Positions 34,857 to 47,874 of a stretch of DNA of 64,000 nt are shown here, piece after piece. The notes below the pieces were generated by a model, which saw only the letters and a list, made by a program, of their open reading frames with translations, made no database searches and had not been told where the DNA came from. The position numbers were made by a program, and so were the translations under genes. Source of the DNA: Populus alba (Eukaryota > Streptophyta > Magnoliopsida > Malpighiales > Salicaceae); assembly GCF_005239225.2 (NCBI RefSeq), contig NC_133296.1:2418001-2482000 (forward strand). Direction: 5' to 3'. Numbering within the stretch: the stretch's first letter is position 1; the number at the start of each line of letters is the position of its first letter.

Positions 34857-35470
34857 GAATCATATCCAACGCAATCCCAAAACTTATGCTTGAGAATAAA
34901 ATGCAAACAAAACTGAGGTTTTGTTTTTTCTTTTCTATTTCATTTTTGATGAATAAGGTGCAATTTTCTAGTTCAAGCCATAACCAGACAAGGCTACAAA
35001 GGAAGTGGCGAACCGTAAACAGGAAAGAAGAGTAATATCCAAAAACAAAAAGTCTACAGCCCACAAACAAGAGAGAAGGTCATTCAGCAGCAAGAAAATG
35101 GTCTGTGGCAAGAAAATGGAATCTTATCCATCGCAATCCCAAAACATATGCTTGAGAATAAAATGCAAACAAAACTGATGTTTTGGTTTTTCTTTTCTAT
35201 ATCATTTTTGATGAACAAGGTGCAATTTTGTTAAGCCTGAATGAAAAAGAAAGTTCAAGCCAAAACCAGACAAAGCTACAAAGGAAGTGGCGGTAACCCA
35301 AAACAGGAAAGAAGAGTAAATCCAAAAACAAATAGTCTACAACCCACAAACAAAGACTAAAAAACACAATACTGAGAGGGGAAGGTCATTCAGCAGCAAG
35401 AAAATGGTCCGGTGCAAGATTTAAATAGTCAAACTGTCAAGAACATTGCAAAGAAACACAATACTGATGA
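34857..35470. repeat. Tandem duplication within intron 3 of DUF2358 copy B
   Basis: The block starting 'gcaatcccaaaac..atgcttgagaataaaatgc' occurs at about 34868 and again at about 35133. Each copy is followed by the same 'ccagacaa.gctacaaaggaagtggc' text. Copies A and C have it once. Confidence 0.75.
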
Positions 35471-35649
35471 GCCAAAAAACTGACAACCCCGTAGAGCAGC
35501 CCCCTTACATTGAAACCAACAGCCCTCAAGAAACCTTATTCCATAGAAATTAGCCCAATAGCACACAACCAGCAGTTATCCAGCAGTTATCATTAAATTA
35601 GCAATCAGATAGGTAAAGGAAGGGACACAAAGGGCACAACATAGCTTAT

Positions 35650-38600
35650 TATTACTATCGAAGAAAAACCATAAATTTAATTTGAATAAGGTTAATATTA
35701 TAAATATTATTATTTTATTATTATTAGGAGAACTAGGCCCTAGAAGCTTGGAGATGAAGCGTCGGACCCAAATTTATAATAATTATTATTGTTATTACTA
35801 CTAATAAAATTTTTTAAAAATATATTAGTATTATTGAAGAAAATATATTATTATTATTGAAGAAAAACCATATATTTGATTTTAAGGAATAAAAACTATA
35901 AGAATGTAGGTCAGACAAGTTTAATATTATTAATATTAAAAATATTATTATTTATATTATAAATATTACTATTAGTAATATAATTAATATTATAAATATT
36001 ACTCTTGGATCAGGCGTTACAGCCAGACCCAAGGCTCTTGGGTCTAGCTTTGCAGATAGACCTAACGCTTTTGAATCTTAGCTTTTTTTGATATTCTTAA
36101 TGCCAAAAAAAAATTGATCAGCTGCATAGTGCGAACAACCTAACTAGTAATATTCTAATTGTAAACAAACTGTAAAGGAAACAACTTTTTAGTTGTTGGA
36201 TTCAATTAATCAAACTATCATATAATATAAATCAATGTATTCTTAAACTTTTTACAAAATTCTTTGCAAACATTATAATTTTACTAAACCATGTGGGTTT
36301 TTCACTATAGCACATCCATGGTGAAATGTGTCTTGGGCTATAGTAAAATTATCTTTTTACCCTTTATTCTATAATTTTTAAAGCTTTATTGGAGGAGTAA
36401 GATGGTCTTCGCATGTGACCAATTTATCATTCTTGATTTATTTGGGGACAATATAGTCTATTTGTTTTTTTTTTTTCAATAATAGTGTAATTATTATGTT
36501 GTCTTTGGAGAGTGAACAATCAAAACCTTTGATCCAGGAGGCGTGTGGTAATTTTAGTTTTGCCATGAACAGTTGAATTGCACCGTTACCTTTACTATGC
36601 GAATTTGTTAGCCTTGAATTCAAAGGCTTGATTGTAATTTTATAAGGTTGTTTTTTGTTATTATTATTTGGTCATTGAAACATTTTTGGTTTTGAGCAAG
36701 TAAAAAAAAGATGCTAACGTGCGTGCGGCTGACTATGGTAGTTGAAATCAAGCTTTCACCACATCATTTAATGCGTCTCAACGTCCTCTTCCTTATTGAG
36801 TGGAGTGTGTACAATTTTGAGATATGGTTTGACGCTGATTGATTTTTTTTTTCTTTTCCTTCTCTTTCTTACTCGGATTATGTGCTAGCCATGTAAAAAA
36901 TTATACCAGCCCTTCCATTTCTTTTTTCTTTTGATTCAGTCATTCTTCTCTTAATTGCATTTAATCTATTTACATTGATTATTTCTAATTGAATTTAATT
37001 TTCGATTTCGTCCATGGCTATTTGATTTTATTTCTTTTTTTTAATTTAATCATATTTTTTTAATTGCTATTTGTTTTTTATTTTCAATCATTTTCTTGAT
37101 TAATTTGTTTTTTTTTTTTCAATTCTCTCCTTGAGCATTTCTTTTCATTGAATTTTTATGTCAAGTTTGGTGGTGTCAGTTTTTTTAACTGTTATTTTTT
37201 TTAATCATTTGCTTAATTGATTTGTTTTTTTTTTTAATTCCATCCATAAACTTTTGATTTCATTTAAATTTCCCTTAACATTTAATTTTAGTTGGTTTTT
37301 ATGTTGAATTTGATCTTAATTTTTTTAATTGCTATTTGTTTTGTTTTGCATTGTTTTTTTCCTTAATTTTTTCCTTCAATATTTATTTGGTTATAAATCT
37401 TACTTCTTTATTTTTTAAGATTTGCTTAGCTTAGGTTGACTTTGATATATTTTTAAAGCATTTTCTCACACCCTTTGTAGTTGTTGTAAAGTAAACAGCT
37501 TTGTAGCTGTTGGATTCAATTAATCATATAATACCACACTATTTTTTGTGGTACACGAAACAATGTTTTCTTAATAAGATGCTTCCATGAAACTACGCAT
37601 CACTATTTTTCTAAGATTGTCCTCGCAAGTTGGACTCTAACTTTTGATTTTTAAAATTAATCAAATAAGGTACTAAATCAAAATACCATAAAAATATATG
37701 GTTTATCTAGCTCAATTAAAAAAATATATTGTTTTAAGCTGTTTTTGTTTTAATAAAACATTGCTTAAAAATATTTAAAAATCAAATTAGTCTTGATCAG
37801 GTGACCAATTTTCCAATTTACCCATAAAGTTAACTGGATTGCACCGATGAACTCCTTTTAATTAGTTTAGTTTGAAATATTATTAAGTAACAACTTAATT
37901 AATAATTTGTGGAAGCTATTATTAATTGCTTTTACAAATTATTAACAACATAATATATTCTTATGTTGTTAACATTAACTTAACAACATAAGAATATATT
38001 AGTAACTGGGTTGATCCCGAGATTTAATAATATATTCTTATATATGCTGTTTTTACATTGTGGAAGTTACCAGATGAGTTCTGCATCTCCCACTTTCACG
38101 TCATTTTTTATTATGATTAGTTCACATGCTAGCTATTTTAAACCTTGAAAGTCAAGGTTGTAATGATTTAAAGTTTTTTTAAAATGAACACTGCACCCCT
38201 TCACCAATTTAAAAGGGTGTTTATGTTGTAATTGTTTTTAATATTGCAGTTTGAAAAATCATTTTTAGTTATGATTCGTTGATTTGAAATATTTATTTGA
38301 TTAAAATTATTGTTGAATAAAAAGTGGTTTAAAAATATTTGGTTAAAATGATTTTTAAAAAACATGTTGATAATACAATAATTAAAATAAACATGTATTA
38401 CTTTTGTAGTTTTTAATTATATTATTGTGCATTAAATTATTAAATTATTCGAGAAAGCTACCGGTATCCATGACTATGTGAACATCAAACCACATTGATT
38501 AAAAAATCAATGGTATCAAAATAATTAATTGCTGTGCATCTTATTTGTCTTCTCTAATAGAACAAGCTTGAGTGTTTTATTGTTATCACTTGTATAACAA

Positions 38601-39607
38601 TTATGGCTGAGAGGTCAATTAAATTAAAATATTGATTTAAGATTTTTTTTTGAATAAAATAAAACAACTTTGTTTTTTAAAAAATTAAAAATCAAATTTA
38701 ATCTTGATCGGGTTGATTAATTCTCTGGTTTACTTATAAAGTAAATTGAATTGAACCAATTAACTTATATTTATTTTAATTTAAAATTTAATTCAAGTTA
38801 AATTATTAATTAATAAATTGCTATGTTATAAGCGAGCCAAATTTAATAGTGCCTTTGTTTACATTGTGGAAGCTACCATATGAGCTTTAGATCTCCCACT
38901 TTCACGTCATTTTTTAGTATTATTATTAACTAACAAGCTACCATTTCCTAACCCCTGATAGTCAAGTTTTTTAATTAAAACAACTTTTGAAAACGATTTT
39001 GATAATAAAATGATAAATATTCTTTTATAGTTTTGAATTTCATTATGGTGCATTGAATTATTAATATATCATATTTACAACAATACAACATTAAAATCTT
39101 ACTTTTATTATCTTATTAAACTGGCTATTTAAAATTAAATATTGCTGGAATGATCTGAAGTTTTAACAAAATGAACACTGCTCTCTCTTTCTCTCTCACG
39201 AAATTAAAAGTGTGTTTCAAATTATGGCAGCTTTTAATCTTTCATTAAAAAAAGTAATTTTTAAAAATTTATTTTTAGTTATAAGTGATTGATTTAAAAT
39301 ACGCGTTTGTTTTAAATTATAATAAAAATTATTGTTAAATAAAAAGTAATTCAAAAGTTTTTTATTAAAACAACTTTTGAAAGTGATTTTTCATAATAAA
39401 ATGACATATATTCTTTTATAGTTTTGAATTTCATTTTGGTGCATCAAATTATTAATATAACATATTTACAGCAATACAACATTAAAATATTACTTTTATT
39501 ATCTTATTAAACTATTATCATGTACATAATAAATTTGATAAGTTCTCTGTATTCATAACTTTTGAACATTGAATTTAAAAATAATCAGGAGCAAAAAAAT
39601 TGAAAAA
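35650..39607. other. Repeat-rich AT-rich intergenic DNA
   Basis: TAT/ATT-rich stretches (35690-36000), a T-rich tract with degenerate repeats (36840-37400), a perfect hairpin (37951-38001), and two diverged copies (about 38130 and 39150) of a block containing 'aaaatgaacactgc' that recurs at about 43190 upstream of TNL B. No gene seen. Confidence 0.5.
37951..38001. repeat. Perfect 22-bp inverted repeat with 7-nt loop
   Basis: Arms 37951-37972 and 37980-38001 are exact reverse complements; the loop is cattaac. The arms begin TAATATATTC. Confidence 0.9.
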
Positions 39608-39779
39608 TATATTAGAAAACAGAAAAGGAGTTTTGCTGAAGCCTTTGCAAGACATGAAGAACATTATCTGGGTTTGATCTTCACAGTATCGCAAATGGAT
39701 ACTTCTTTCTTTTCCCTATATCGATCGCAAATGCTTATAACTTTTACTCCAATTACATTTTGTAATTTAAACTAGCATA
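39608..39779 (+). pseudogene. TNL fragment E: end of TIR exon plus start of intron 1
   Basis: This matches TNL exon 1 from the codons for IRKQKRSFAEAF through SGFDLHSIANG and on into intron 1 up to 'aaactagcat'. About 60 bp around the codons for ERFKEE...EKVQKW are deleted, and the donor GGGTAC reads GGATAC. The rest of the gene is absent. It lies 4.3 kb upstream of TNL B and is a scrap of an earlier unit. Confidence 0.88.
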
Positions 39780-42700
39780 AATCAGAACACTGAATTAAAT
39801 GAATTTTTTAGTCATGGGATGAATTCAAAATCAAACAATAATTAGTAAGGGTGAACCCTTGCATAAATTGGGGATTCTTAATCCCACCACAATTCCATTA
39901 CAAAAATGTAGTTAAAGCAAAAAAAAAGAAAAAAAAAAAGTATACCTTACCCAATTTGCTATGCCTCTTGCCCAATTTCCCCAAAAATCTCCTTCTTCCT
40001 TCAAGCTTGACACTTTTTCTATTATATGCTTTGTAGCAATTTTTTTTTCATCCTTATTTTTTTTAATTGCGCTATTATATGCTTTAATTAATGACCAATT
40101 AGCTAAACGAATTGAAAGAATTCAATGAATGGTTACTACATTAAAAACACGAAGAAAAGGAATGTTCAATTTGATATTTACAAAATAAGTTTATTTTGAT
40201 TCAAAAATTTGTTTTCTGTATTTTTTAATACTTGGATAAAAAAGACTCAATAAAAATGATGTTAAAAAGAGAAAATTTGTTATAAGAACAAATTTCAGCA
40301 ATAAATTTTTTTAGTATTAGTGTAAAAAGGTTCTTTTAAATAAAAAAAAGTTCTATTAAGATATTATTTGAATTTTATCATGCCTAAAAAACTAGATATT
40401 GTCTCGTAAAGATTTTGAGAATGAGTTTAGTTTCGGATTTAAGAATGATTTTTTTTTTTTGTATTTTAAGCTAAAATTAATTTATTTAGATCTCTATATA
40501 TGTGTTTTTGAATAAAAATAGTTGAAGGTGAGTTTTAAAAGCCAAAAATCTTCTTTCCTCTTTTTTCAACTAGCACATTAGTGTTCAGATTCTAGGTGAT
40601 AGTAGGCAATGTGTTGTTTTATTTTATTATTATTATTTTTAATCTTTTTGGTTAAATACAAATTTTTAGCAATTAGTATTTTGGCCTAGATTCAAATCTC
40701 GAGAAATCATTTGGCTTTTTTCTCGGTTGATAATTCAAAGGACATTTGCATCAAAATAAAAAAGGGTATATGAATTTTATTTTATTAGATATTCGCATTG
40801 TTAATTAAAATATTCTTTTAACCTTTGACTTATGGGTTAAAATAAAAGAGATTGGGGAATTGGGGGAGGGAAATGCTTGCTGTTAATTGTAAAAAGGAGC
40901 AGTCGTCTGATGCAGCTGCCACCTTATTTCAGCTGCCAAATTCTCAATCCTTGTAAAATCTTGTGAAAGATCCTTTTCAGATTTGGTCGGCCCTATTGAT
41001 CTTTTTCTAAGAATTAAGGATGCCATTTTGCATGTTCTTTTACGTTGACTTCTTCGTTTTTCTATGTTTTTTTTTTTTTTTTAATTACATTGATGCATGT
41101 TACTTAATTATGCGAGCCTGACTTTTATACAATAGTGTATATACACGGTTAGAAAATATGATGTAAATTATATTTTAAAAAATTTTAATTTTTTTTTATT
41201 AAAAAATTAATTTTTTATATATTTTAAATTAATTTAATGCGCTGATCTTAAAAATAATTTTTTAAAAATAAAAAATATCATTTTAATACATTTCAGCACA
41301 AAAAATATTTTAAAAAACAACAACAACCATACTTTCAAACATATCTTAACAAGCATAACTTTTATCAACTCCTAAAAAACAAACTTAATTGATGAATGTC
41401 ACGCGAGATAAGTGTATGGTATTTTTAATTAAAGTGTTTTTAAGAATTCTTAATTTTTTAATTTTAAAATTTTTTTTATATCATTTTAATATTAAAATTT
41501 AAAAAACAATACCTATCACAATTCTACAAATACAATTAATCTGACTATCAACTTTATATTCATGAAGGGGTTATATGTTAACATGAATGATGCTAGGAGA
41601 GAGGGTTATAATAATTAATTAATTAATTAAAATCACGAGAAGCGCAGGGGCGCTAAATAATTGAAGCCCAGGTAGCTAAGAGAGAATGTGGGGTCGGCGC
41701 CGGCCCGTCAACTCCGCTGCATTGAGGATATTATGCAACTCATCACTAATACAAATCTAATGTGCATGTGATGACGTGTGGACTTTAATTTTTCTCAATC
41801 CAAACACCTTTTAATTTATTGACTATTTTTATATCACAGATAGTGAAACTTTTAATTTAATTACAAAACAAATACAGAAATACTTGATTAGGTTGTTGCT
41901 ATATTTATTTAAATAGTCAATATCTTCAATTCGTCCCTGTTCATGATAAAAAAAATGTTTCCCTTGTACTTCCTTTTCTTTGGGTTAAAAACTGCGTCAT
42001 AGCACATAATTTATACCAACAATTAGTGTTATTTGTGTGTAATTATATATTAATTTGTTTGAGGTTCCTTGTATTTTTCTAAATATCCTTACTCTAGATT
42101 TACAAAAATTATTCCTTTACAATAAGGTTGTGCGATTTATTACTATTTAACCAATTTTCTTATTTTATTTCATCTGAATTTTAAGTTAATTTACTAGAGA
42201 TTTTTATTTCAAATCACAATAATTTTTCTTTTTAATTTATTATTTTTTAATTAAAAATTACATTATCAACATGTATTTAGTGATCTTCAAATCAGGCCTT
42301 ACAACCTTCCACTAAAATTCTATAATGATCACATTGTCAAATTTATTTTTTAACAGTAGTGGTCTGATCAATAACATTTTTATATATTAATATGAATATT
42401 TAAGTCAGTTGTGTATTTCTTAATTAATTTTATAATTTTAAAGTTAATGATTATATAAATTTTTAGTGATTTTAAAGAAATTCAAACTCATAATTATTAA
42501 AAAAAAATTTAAAATTTAACCAATAACCTTTTAAAATTTAGAAAAGAACTCAAACCAATACTTTAATCACGTGAGTGAAAGGGTGGGTGTGAGAGAAATA
42601 AAGAATGGGATTGTAGCTAACTAAATAATACAAATCAACCTTTAGTAGCTGGATTCAATTAATCAAAATGTTCTTAAACTTTGCACAAAATTCTTCACCA

Positions 42701-43925
42701 ACATGATAACGTTCACACTATTTAAAAATTTAAAAATGAAATTTAGTCTTGCTCGTGCAGGTCAATTCTCCAATTTACCTATATAAAGTCAACTGGATTG
42801 TAATGATTAATTTATATCTAATTTAATTTTGAGATTTAACTCAAGTTAAATTATAAATTAATAAATTATTAGGCTGATTCACCAAGCAAAGCTAGGAAAC
42901 TAATTTCAATATGGTTGTGGTTGTTTTTTAAAATGTTTTTTTTTATTTTAAAATGTATTAAAATAATTTTTTTTATTTTTTAAAAATTATTTTTGATATC
43001 AACATATTAAAATAATTTAAAAATACTAAAATATATTAATTTAAAATAATTTTTTTTTAAATGCAAAAAGAAACGGGCACATCTCCCACTTTAACTGCAC
43101 GTTTTAGTATTATTATTAATCAACAAGCTACCATATGCTATCCCCTGAAAGTCAAAGGCTGTGATGATTTAAAGTCTTAACAAAATGAACACTGCTCTCT
43201 TTCACCAAATTAAAAACGTGTTTCAAATTGTGGAGCTTATAATCTTGCAGTTTTTTTAAAAATAAATTTTTTAAAAATTAGGTGATTGAATTTAAAATAT
43301 ACATTAAAAAAATTTTAAAAGTGATTTTAATAATAAAATGAATAAAAATGGCATGTGTTACTTTTATAATTTTGAATTTTATTATTGAGCATTGAATTAT
43401 TAATATATCATATTTAGAGCAACACAGCATTAAAATGTTATTTTTATTGTTTTATTAAACTTGCTGCAACTTTATAATTATGTATATAATTCATTTGATA
43501 AGGCTTCGGGCCGGCATTCATGAACTGTGAACATGGAACCACGCATCAGTTATATAATTGCGGTGTATATGGTTTGTGTAATAACTATAGAAAGAAAAAA
43601 CAAAAGGTTATCATGCTGAAGTCTGTTGAAAAATATATTTGTGCATACAATTTTAAGTGTATTTTTATTTAGAATTATATTAAAATAATTTTTTATTTTT
43701 TAAATTTATTTTAATATCAATACACTAAAATAAATAAATAAAATAATTTTTAATAAAAAACAAACTTAAAAAAAAATGAGAAAGCTATCACATTAATCTC
43801 ACAAGGAAAAGTTGTCACCACCACTTTATTAATGGTCTCACCAATTTGAGTCTTTCTAATTTATCGATGGGTATCACTAATTTTGCCGCTGTTTTTTATT
43901 TTTTTTTACCACAAAGACGAACACA
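39780..43925. other. Intergenic DNA upstream of TNL B
   Basis: About 39800-39920 resembles 48060-48240 (downstream of TNL B). About 40490-40800 resembles the RLK/TNL flanks at 5200-5500 and 59720-60010. The rest is AT-rich with no credible gene. Confidence 0.5.
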
Positions 43926-43933
43926 CTATAAAA
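43926..43933 (+). promoter_or_regulatory. TATA box of TNL B (CTATAAAA)
   Basis: Lies 145 bp before the ATG. The leader between has no other ATG. In TNL A and fragment C the same site reads CTCTAAAA. Confidence 0.6.
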
Positions 43934-44078
43934 CAAACAGCGTCAGCTCCCTTACAGGCCAAACCAGCAATCTCAGAACGACCGAATCATTACCATCGTC
44001 GGTGTCTCTCTCTTCCACACCAGTAACAAGCAACCACACTGCCCCACCCTCTCTCTGACCTGCAGAAACCACTGCTAG

Positions 44079-47000
44079 ATGTCCATGTCTTCTTCTTTCC
44101 CTAGACCTGGATGGCATTATGATGTGTTTCTAAGTTTCAGAGGTGAAGATACTCGCAAGAATTTTACGGATCATCTTTACACTGCTTTACAAAAGGCAGG
44201 AATCCTTACATTTCGAGATGATGACGAACTTCCTAAAGGAGAAGAAATCTCCTCACACCTCCTCAAAGCAATTAAAGAGTCCAAGATTTCGATAGTGGTT
44301 TTCTCTAAGGGCTATGCTTCCTCCACTTGGTGTCTTGATGAACTTTCAGAGATTCTTGATTGTAGACAAACAGCTGGTCAGATTGTTCTACCAGTTTTCT
44401 ATGATATTGATCCTTCTGATATTAGAAAACAGAACAGGAGTTTTGCTGAAGCCTTTGATAGACATGAAGAACGTTTTAAGGAAGAAATGGAGAAGGTCCA
44501 AAAGTGGAGAAAAGCTCTTGAGGAGGCTGGAACATTATCTGGGTTTGATCTTCACAGTATCGCAAATGGGTACTTCTTTCTTTTCCCTATATCGATCGCA
44601 GATGCTTATAACTTTCACTCCAATTACATTTTGTAATTTAAACTAGCATCATATTCACCATCTTATTTCCAAATTAATCAGCTTATGTTTCGTTGATGAG
44701 TGATGACTTTCTTTTACTATGCACAGGCATGAATCAAAATTAATTCAAATGATTGTCGAACAAGTTATAAGTAAATTGAATCCCAGATACATGAAAGTTG
44801 CCACATTTCCAGTAGGTATTGATTCTCAAGTCAAAGATATCATTTCCATGTTATGTGTTGGTACAAATGAAGTTCGAATTGTGGGAATCTATGGGATGCC
44901 AGGAACAGGGAAGACAACCATAGCAAAAGCTGTTTTTAACCAAATTTGTCATCAATTTGAAGGAAGTCGTTGCCTTTTGAATATTAGAGAGAGGTTTGAT
45001 CAACACACAGGTCTGGTTCAATTACAAGGACAGCTTCTTTGTGACGCTTTCGATGGAAATATTTGGCTTCACGGTGATGATGATGAACGAATCAATCGCA
45101 TCAAAAGCCAATTTTGTCGTAAAAGGGTACTTGTTATTCTCGACGATGTTGATCAATTGAAACATTTACGTGGATTGGCAGGAGAGCGAGACTGGTTTGG
45201 TCCTGGAAGTAGAATCGTAATTACAACTAGAGACGAACGTTTACTCACACGACTTGAAGTGGAAAAAAAATATCACGCCAAAGGACTGAACAATGATGAG
45301 TCTCTTCAACTTTTCAGTTGGCATGCCTTTAAGAAACCCCATCCAATGAAAGAATATGTTGAGCTGTCTAAAGTTGTAGTTGATTATGTTGGTGGAGTTC
45401 CATTGGCTCTTGAAGTCCTAGGCTCTAATTTGTTTAAAAGAAGCATCACTCACTGGAGAAGTTTTATAGAGAAACTGCAAAAACATCTTCCACATCAAAT
45501 TCAGAGGCAACTTATAACTAGTTTGGATGATTTGGATGGTGAAGTGAAGGGTATGTTCCTTGATATTGCGTGTTTCTTTAATGGTATGGATAAAGATTAC
45601 GTGAGAAAAATACTCGATGGTCGTGGTTTTTATCCAGAAATGGGTTTTGATATTCTCGGGGAGAGATCCCTTCTAACAGTCAACAGTGAGAATGAGTTAC
45701 AGATGGATAATCTCTTACGAGACATGGGAAGGGAGATCATTCATCAAATGGCTCCAAACCATCCCGGAAAGCGTAGCAGACTTTGGCATCGCGAAGATAT
45801 AATGGCTGTACTTGATGAATATTGTTCGGTAATAACTAATTGTTCTTCGTTTAGGCAACATTTGATGAAAACTTTTTCCACAGAAGCTTTCCCATGATAA
45901 TAAACTATTGTTCCCTGTTTAATTCTTGTTGTTTTTTTAGGGCACAGAGGTAGTGGAGGGTATCGTGCTAGACGCACAGGAATCAGAAGATGTAGTTCCA
46001 AGCACATCATTTGCGCCAATGACGTCTTTGCAGTTGCTCAAATTCAGTGGAGGACTAGTCCGCGGACACTACGAACATATTTCCAAGGCATTGATATGGC
46101 TTTGCTGGCATAAATTCTCTTTAGAAACCTTACCACACAAATTTCGATTAGACAGCCTAGTTGTTCTTGACATGCAGCACAGCAACATCAGAGAACTCTG
46201 GAAGGAGGAGACCAAGGTATGAAGCAGATGATAAGTCTTTTGTTTCCATTAAATAGTTTGTATTAGTGGAAGTTATGTTTCTATTCCCTTGCTCACTTCG
46301 AATTTTTTTTTCTTCTGGCTTCGACAGTGTCTAAACAATCTGAAAGTCATCGATCTCAGCAATTCTAGGTTCTTTGCTAAAACACCAAACTTCTCTGGAC
46401 TCCTTGGTTTGGAGAGACTAATTCTAGAAAATTGTGCAAGTTTAGCTGATATTCACCAATCTGTTGGGGAATTGAAAAAACTTGTTTTCTTGAATTTAAA
46501 GGGATGTTCCAGGCTAAAGAATCTTCCAGAAAGCATTGTTGAGTTGAAATCTCTTGAAACTATGAACCTGAAGCGCTGCACTAGTCTTAAGAAATTGCCA
46601 GAGGGATTGGGTAATTTGCGAGTCTTAACTGATCTTCTATTAGATGAAACCGCAGTTCATCATCTACCCTCTACCACTGGATTTTTGAAGAAGCTCAAAA
46701 AGTTATTGGTGCATGGACACAGCTCGGTTCGCAAGCGAAACGTTTACTCGGAAGAAGAAGTGCTTGTTATCAAGCAACACCCTTTCCTGCCACCCTCCCT
46801 CTCTGGTTTAAGCTCATTGACAACACTCGATATTAGTTATCGCGATTTATCTAACAATGATATTTCCATCAATCTTGGGAGTTTATCTTCTCTCCAGGAT
46901 CTGAATTTGGCAGCAAATTATTTCTCCGAGTTGCCTGCCGGCATTGGCAACCTTGCGAAGCTAGAGAAACTGGACCTGTCACGCTGTAGAAATCTTCGGT

Positions 47001-47686
47001 TTATCTCAGAGATCCCCTCTAGTTTAAGAGCTTTGGTGGCACGTGATTGCGGATCATTGGAAAAGGTGTCAATTCAGTCAAAAACAGCGCCGGATCTGTT
47101 ACTGGGTGGCTGTGGAAAACTAGCTGAGATTCAAGGCTTGGAGAGTGTAGAAAACAAACCGGTCATTCGCATGGAAAACTGTTACAATTTGTCAAACAAT
47201 TTTAAGGAGATTCTTCTTCAGGTTTTGTCCAAGGGAAAGCTTCCTGACGTTGTTCTCCCGGGTAGCGATGTACCGCATTGGTTTATGGAGTATCAAAGAG
47301 ATAGATCTTCCTCAACATTTCGTATACCACCCATTTCAGCTGGTTTAGGTCCAGGACTAATTGTTTGGACTGTCTATGCAGCCAAGAGATGGATACCACC
47401 GTCCTGGAGCACTTCTTTTCCAACGAGGTGTTCTCCTTGTTCTGCTTCTATCAGAAAAAAGAAAGATGATAACGAATTGTTTTATACACGACCATGCTTG
47501 GACATTTCTTCATGGGATAAAGGTGAAGATGGAGGTCATTCTTGGGTGATCTATATCCCATTTAGCAGGATTCAAGGTGCAATAGAAGGTGGAGACGAAT
47601 TGGAAGTGTCTGTCAAGCCAGGCCATGATACTATTGTACAGAAGTGTACTACTGTAATTAAGCAAGTTATGATTTTTATTGTATAA
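44079..47686 (+). CDS. TIR-NBS-LRR immune receptor, TNL B
   Basis: Close paralogue of TNL A, about 1075 aa, four exons: 44079-44569, 44727-45828, 45941-46216, 46328-47686, frame-consistent with GT-AG introns. TIR domain at about 12-160 with the catalytic-type glutamate in SSTWCLDEL (about E88). NB-ARC with P-loop GMPGTGKTT (about 220-228), VLVILDDVD, RIVITTRDE and VGGVPLAL. The MHD position reads MDN (about 490-492). LRRs follow, then C-JID with LPGSDVPHWF and PFSRIQGAIEGGDELEVSVK. The N-terminal serine tract is only three residues. The C-terminal end is longer than in TNL A because a few inserted bases (GTAATTAAGC) move the stop. That GTAA could alternatively be a splice donor, so the last residues are uncertain. 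It has the only consensus TATA box among the TNL copies. Confidence 0.9.
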
Positions 47687-47839
47687 CTTCATTAAGGAAT
47701 TAGTTGGATTATATATTAGTTGTATTATAACTTTCAATATGAATTTCAGAGATTCAGATTCAGATCTTAGATTTTCTAGCTTATTTTTAGAACAATTTAA
47801 AATTATCAACATTTAGAATTTATCAAAATTCAAAAGTCG

Positions 47840-47874
<35 letters not shown>

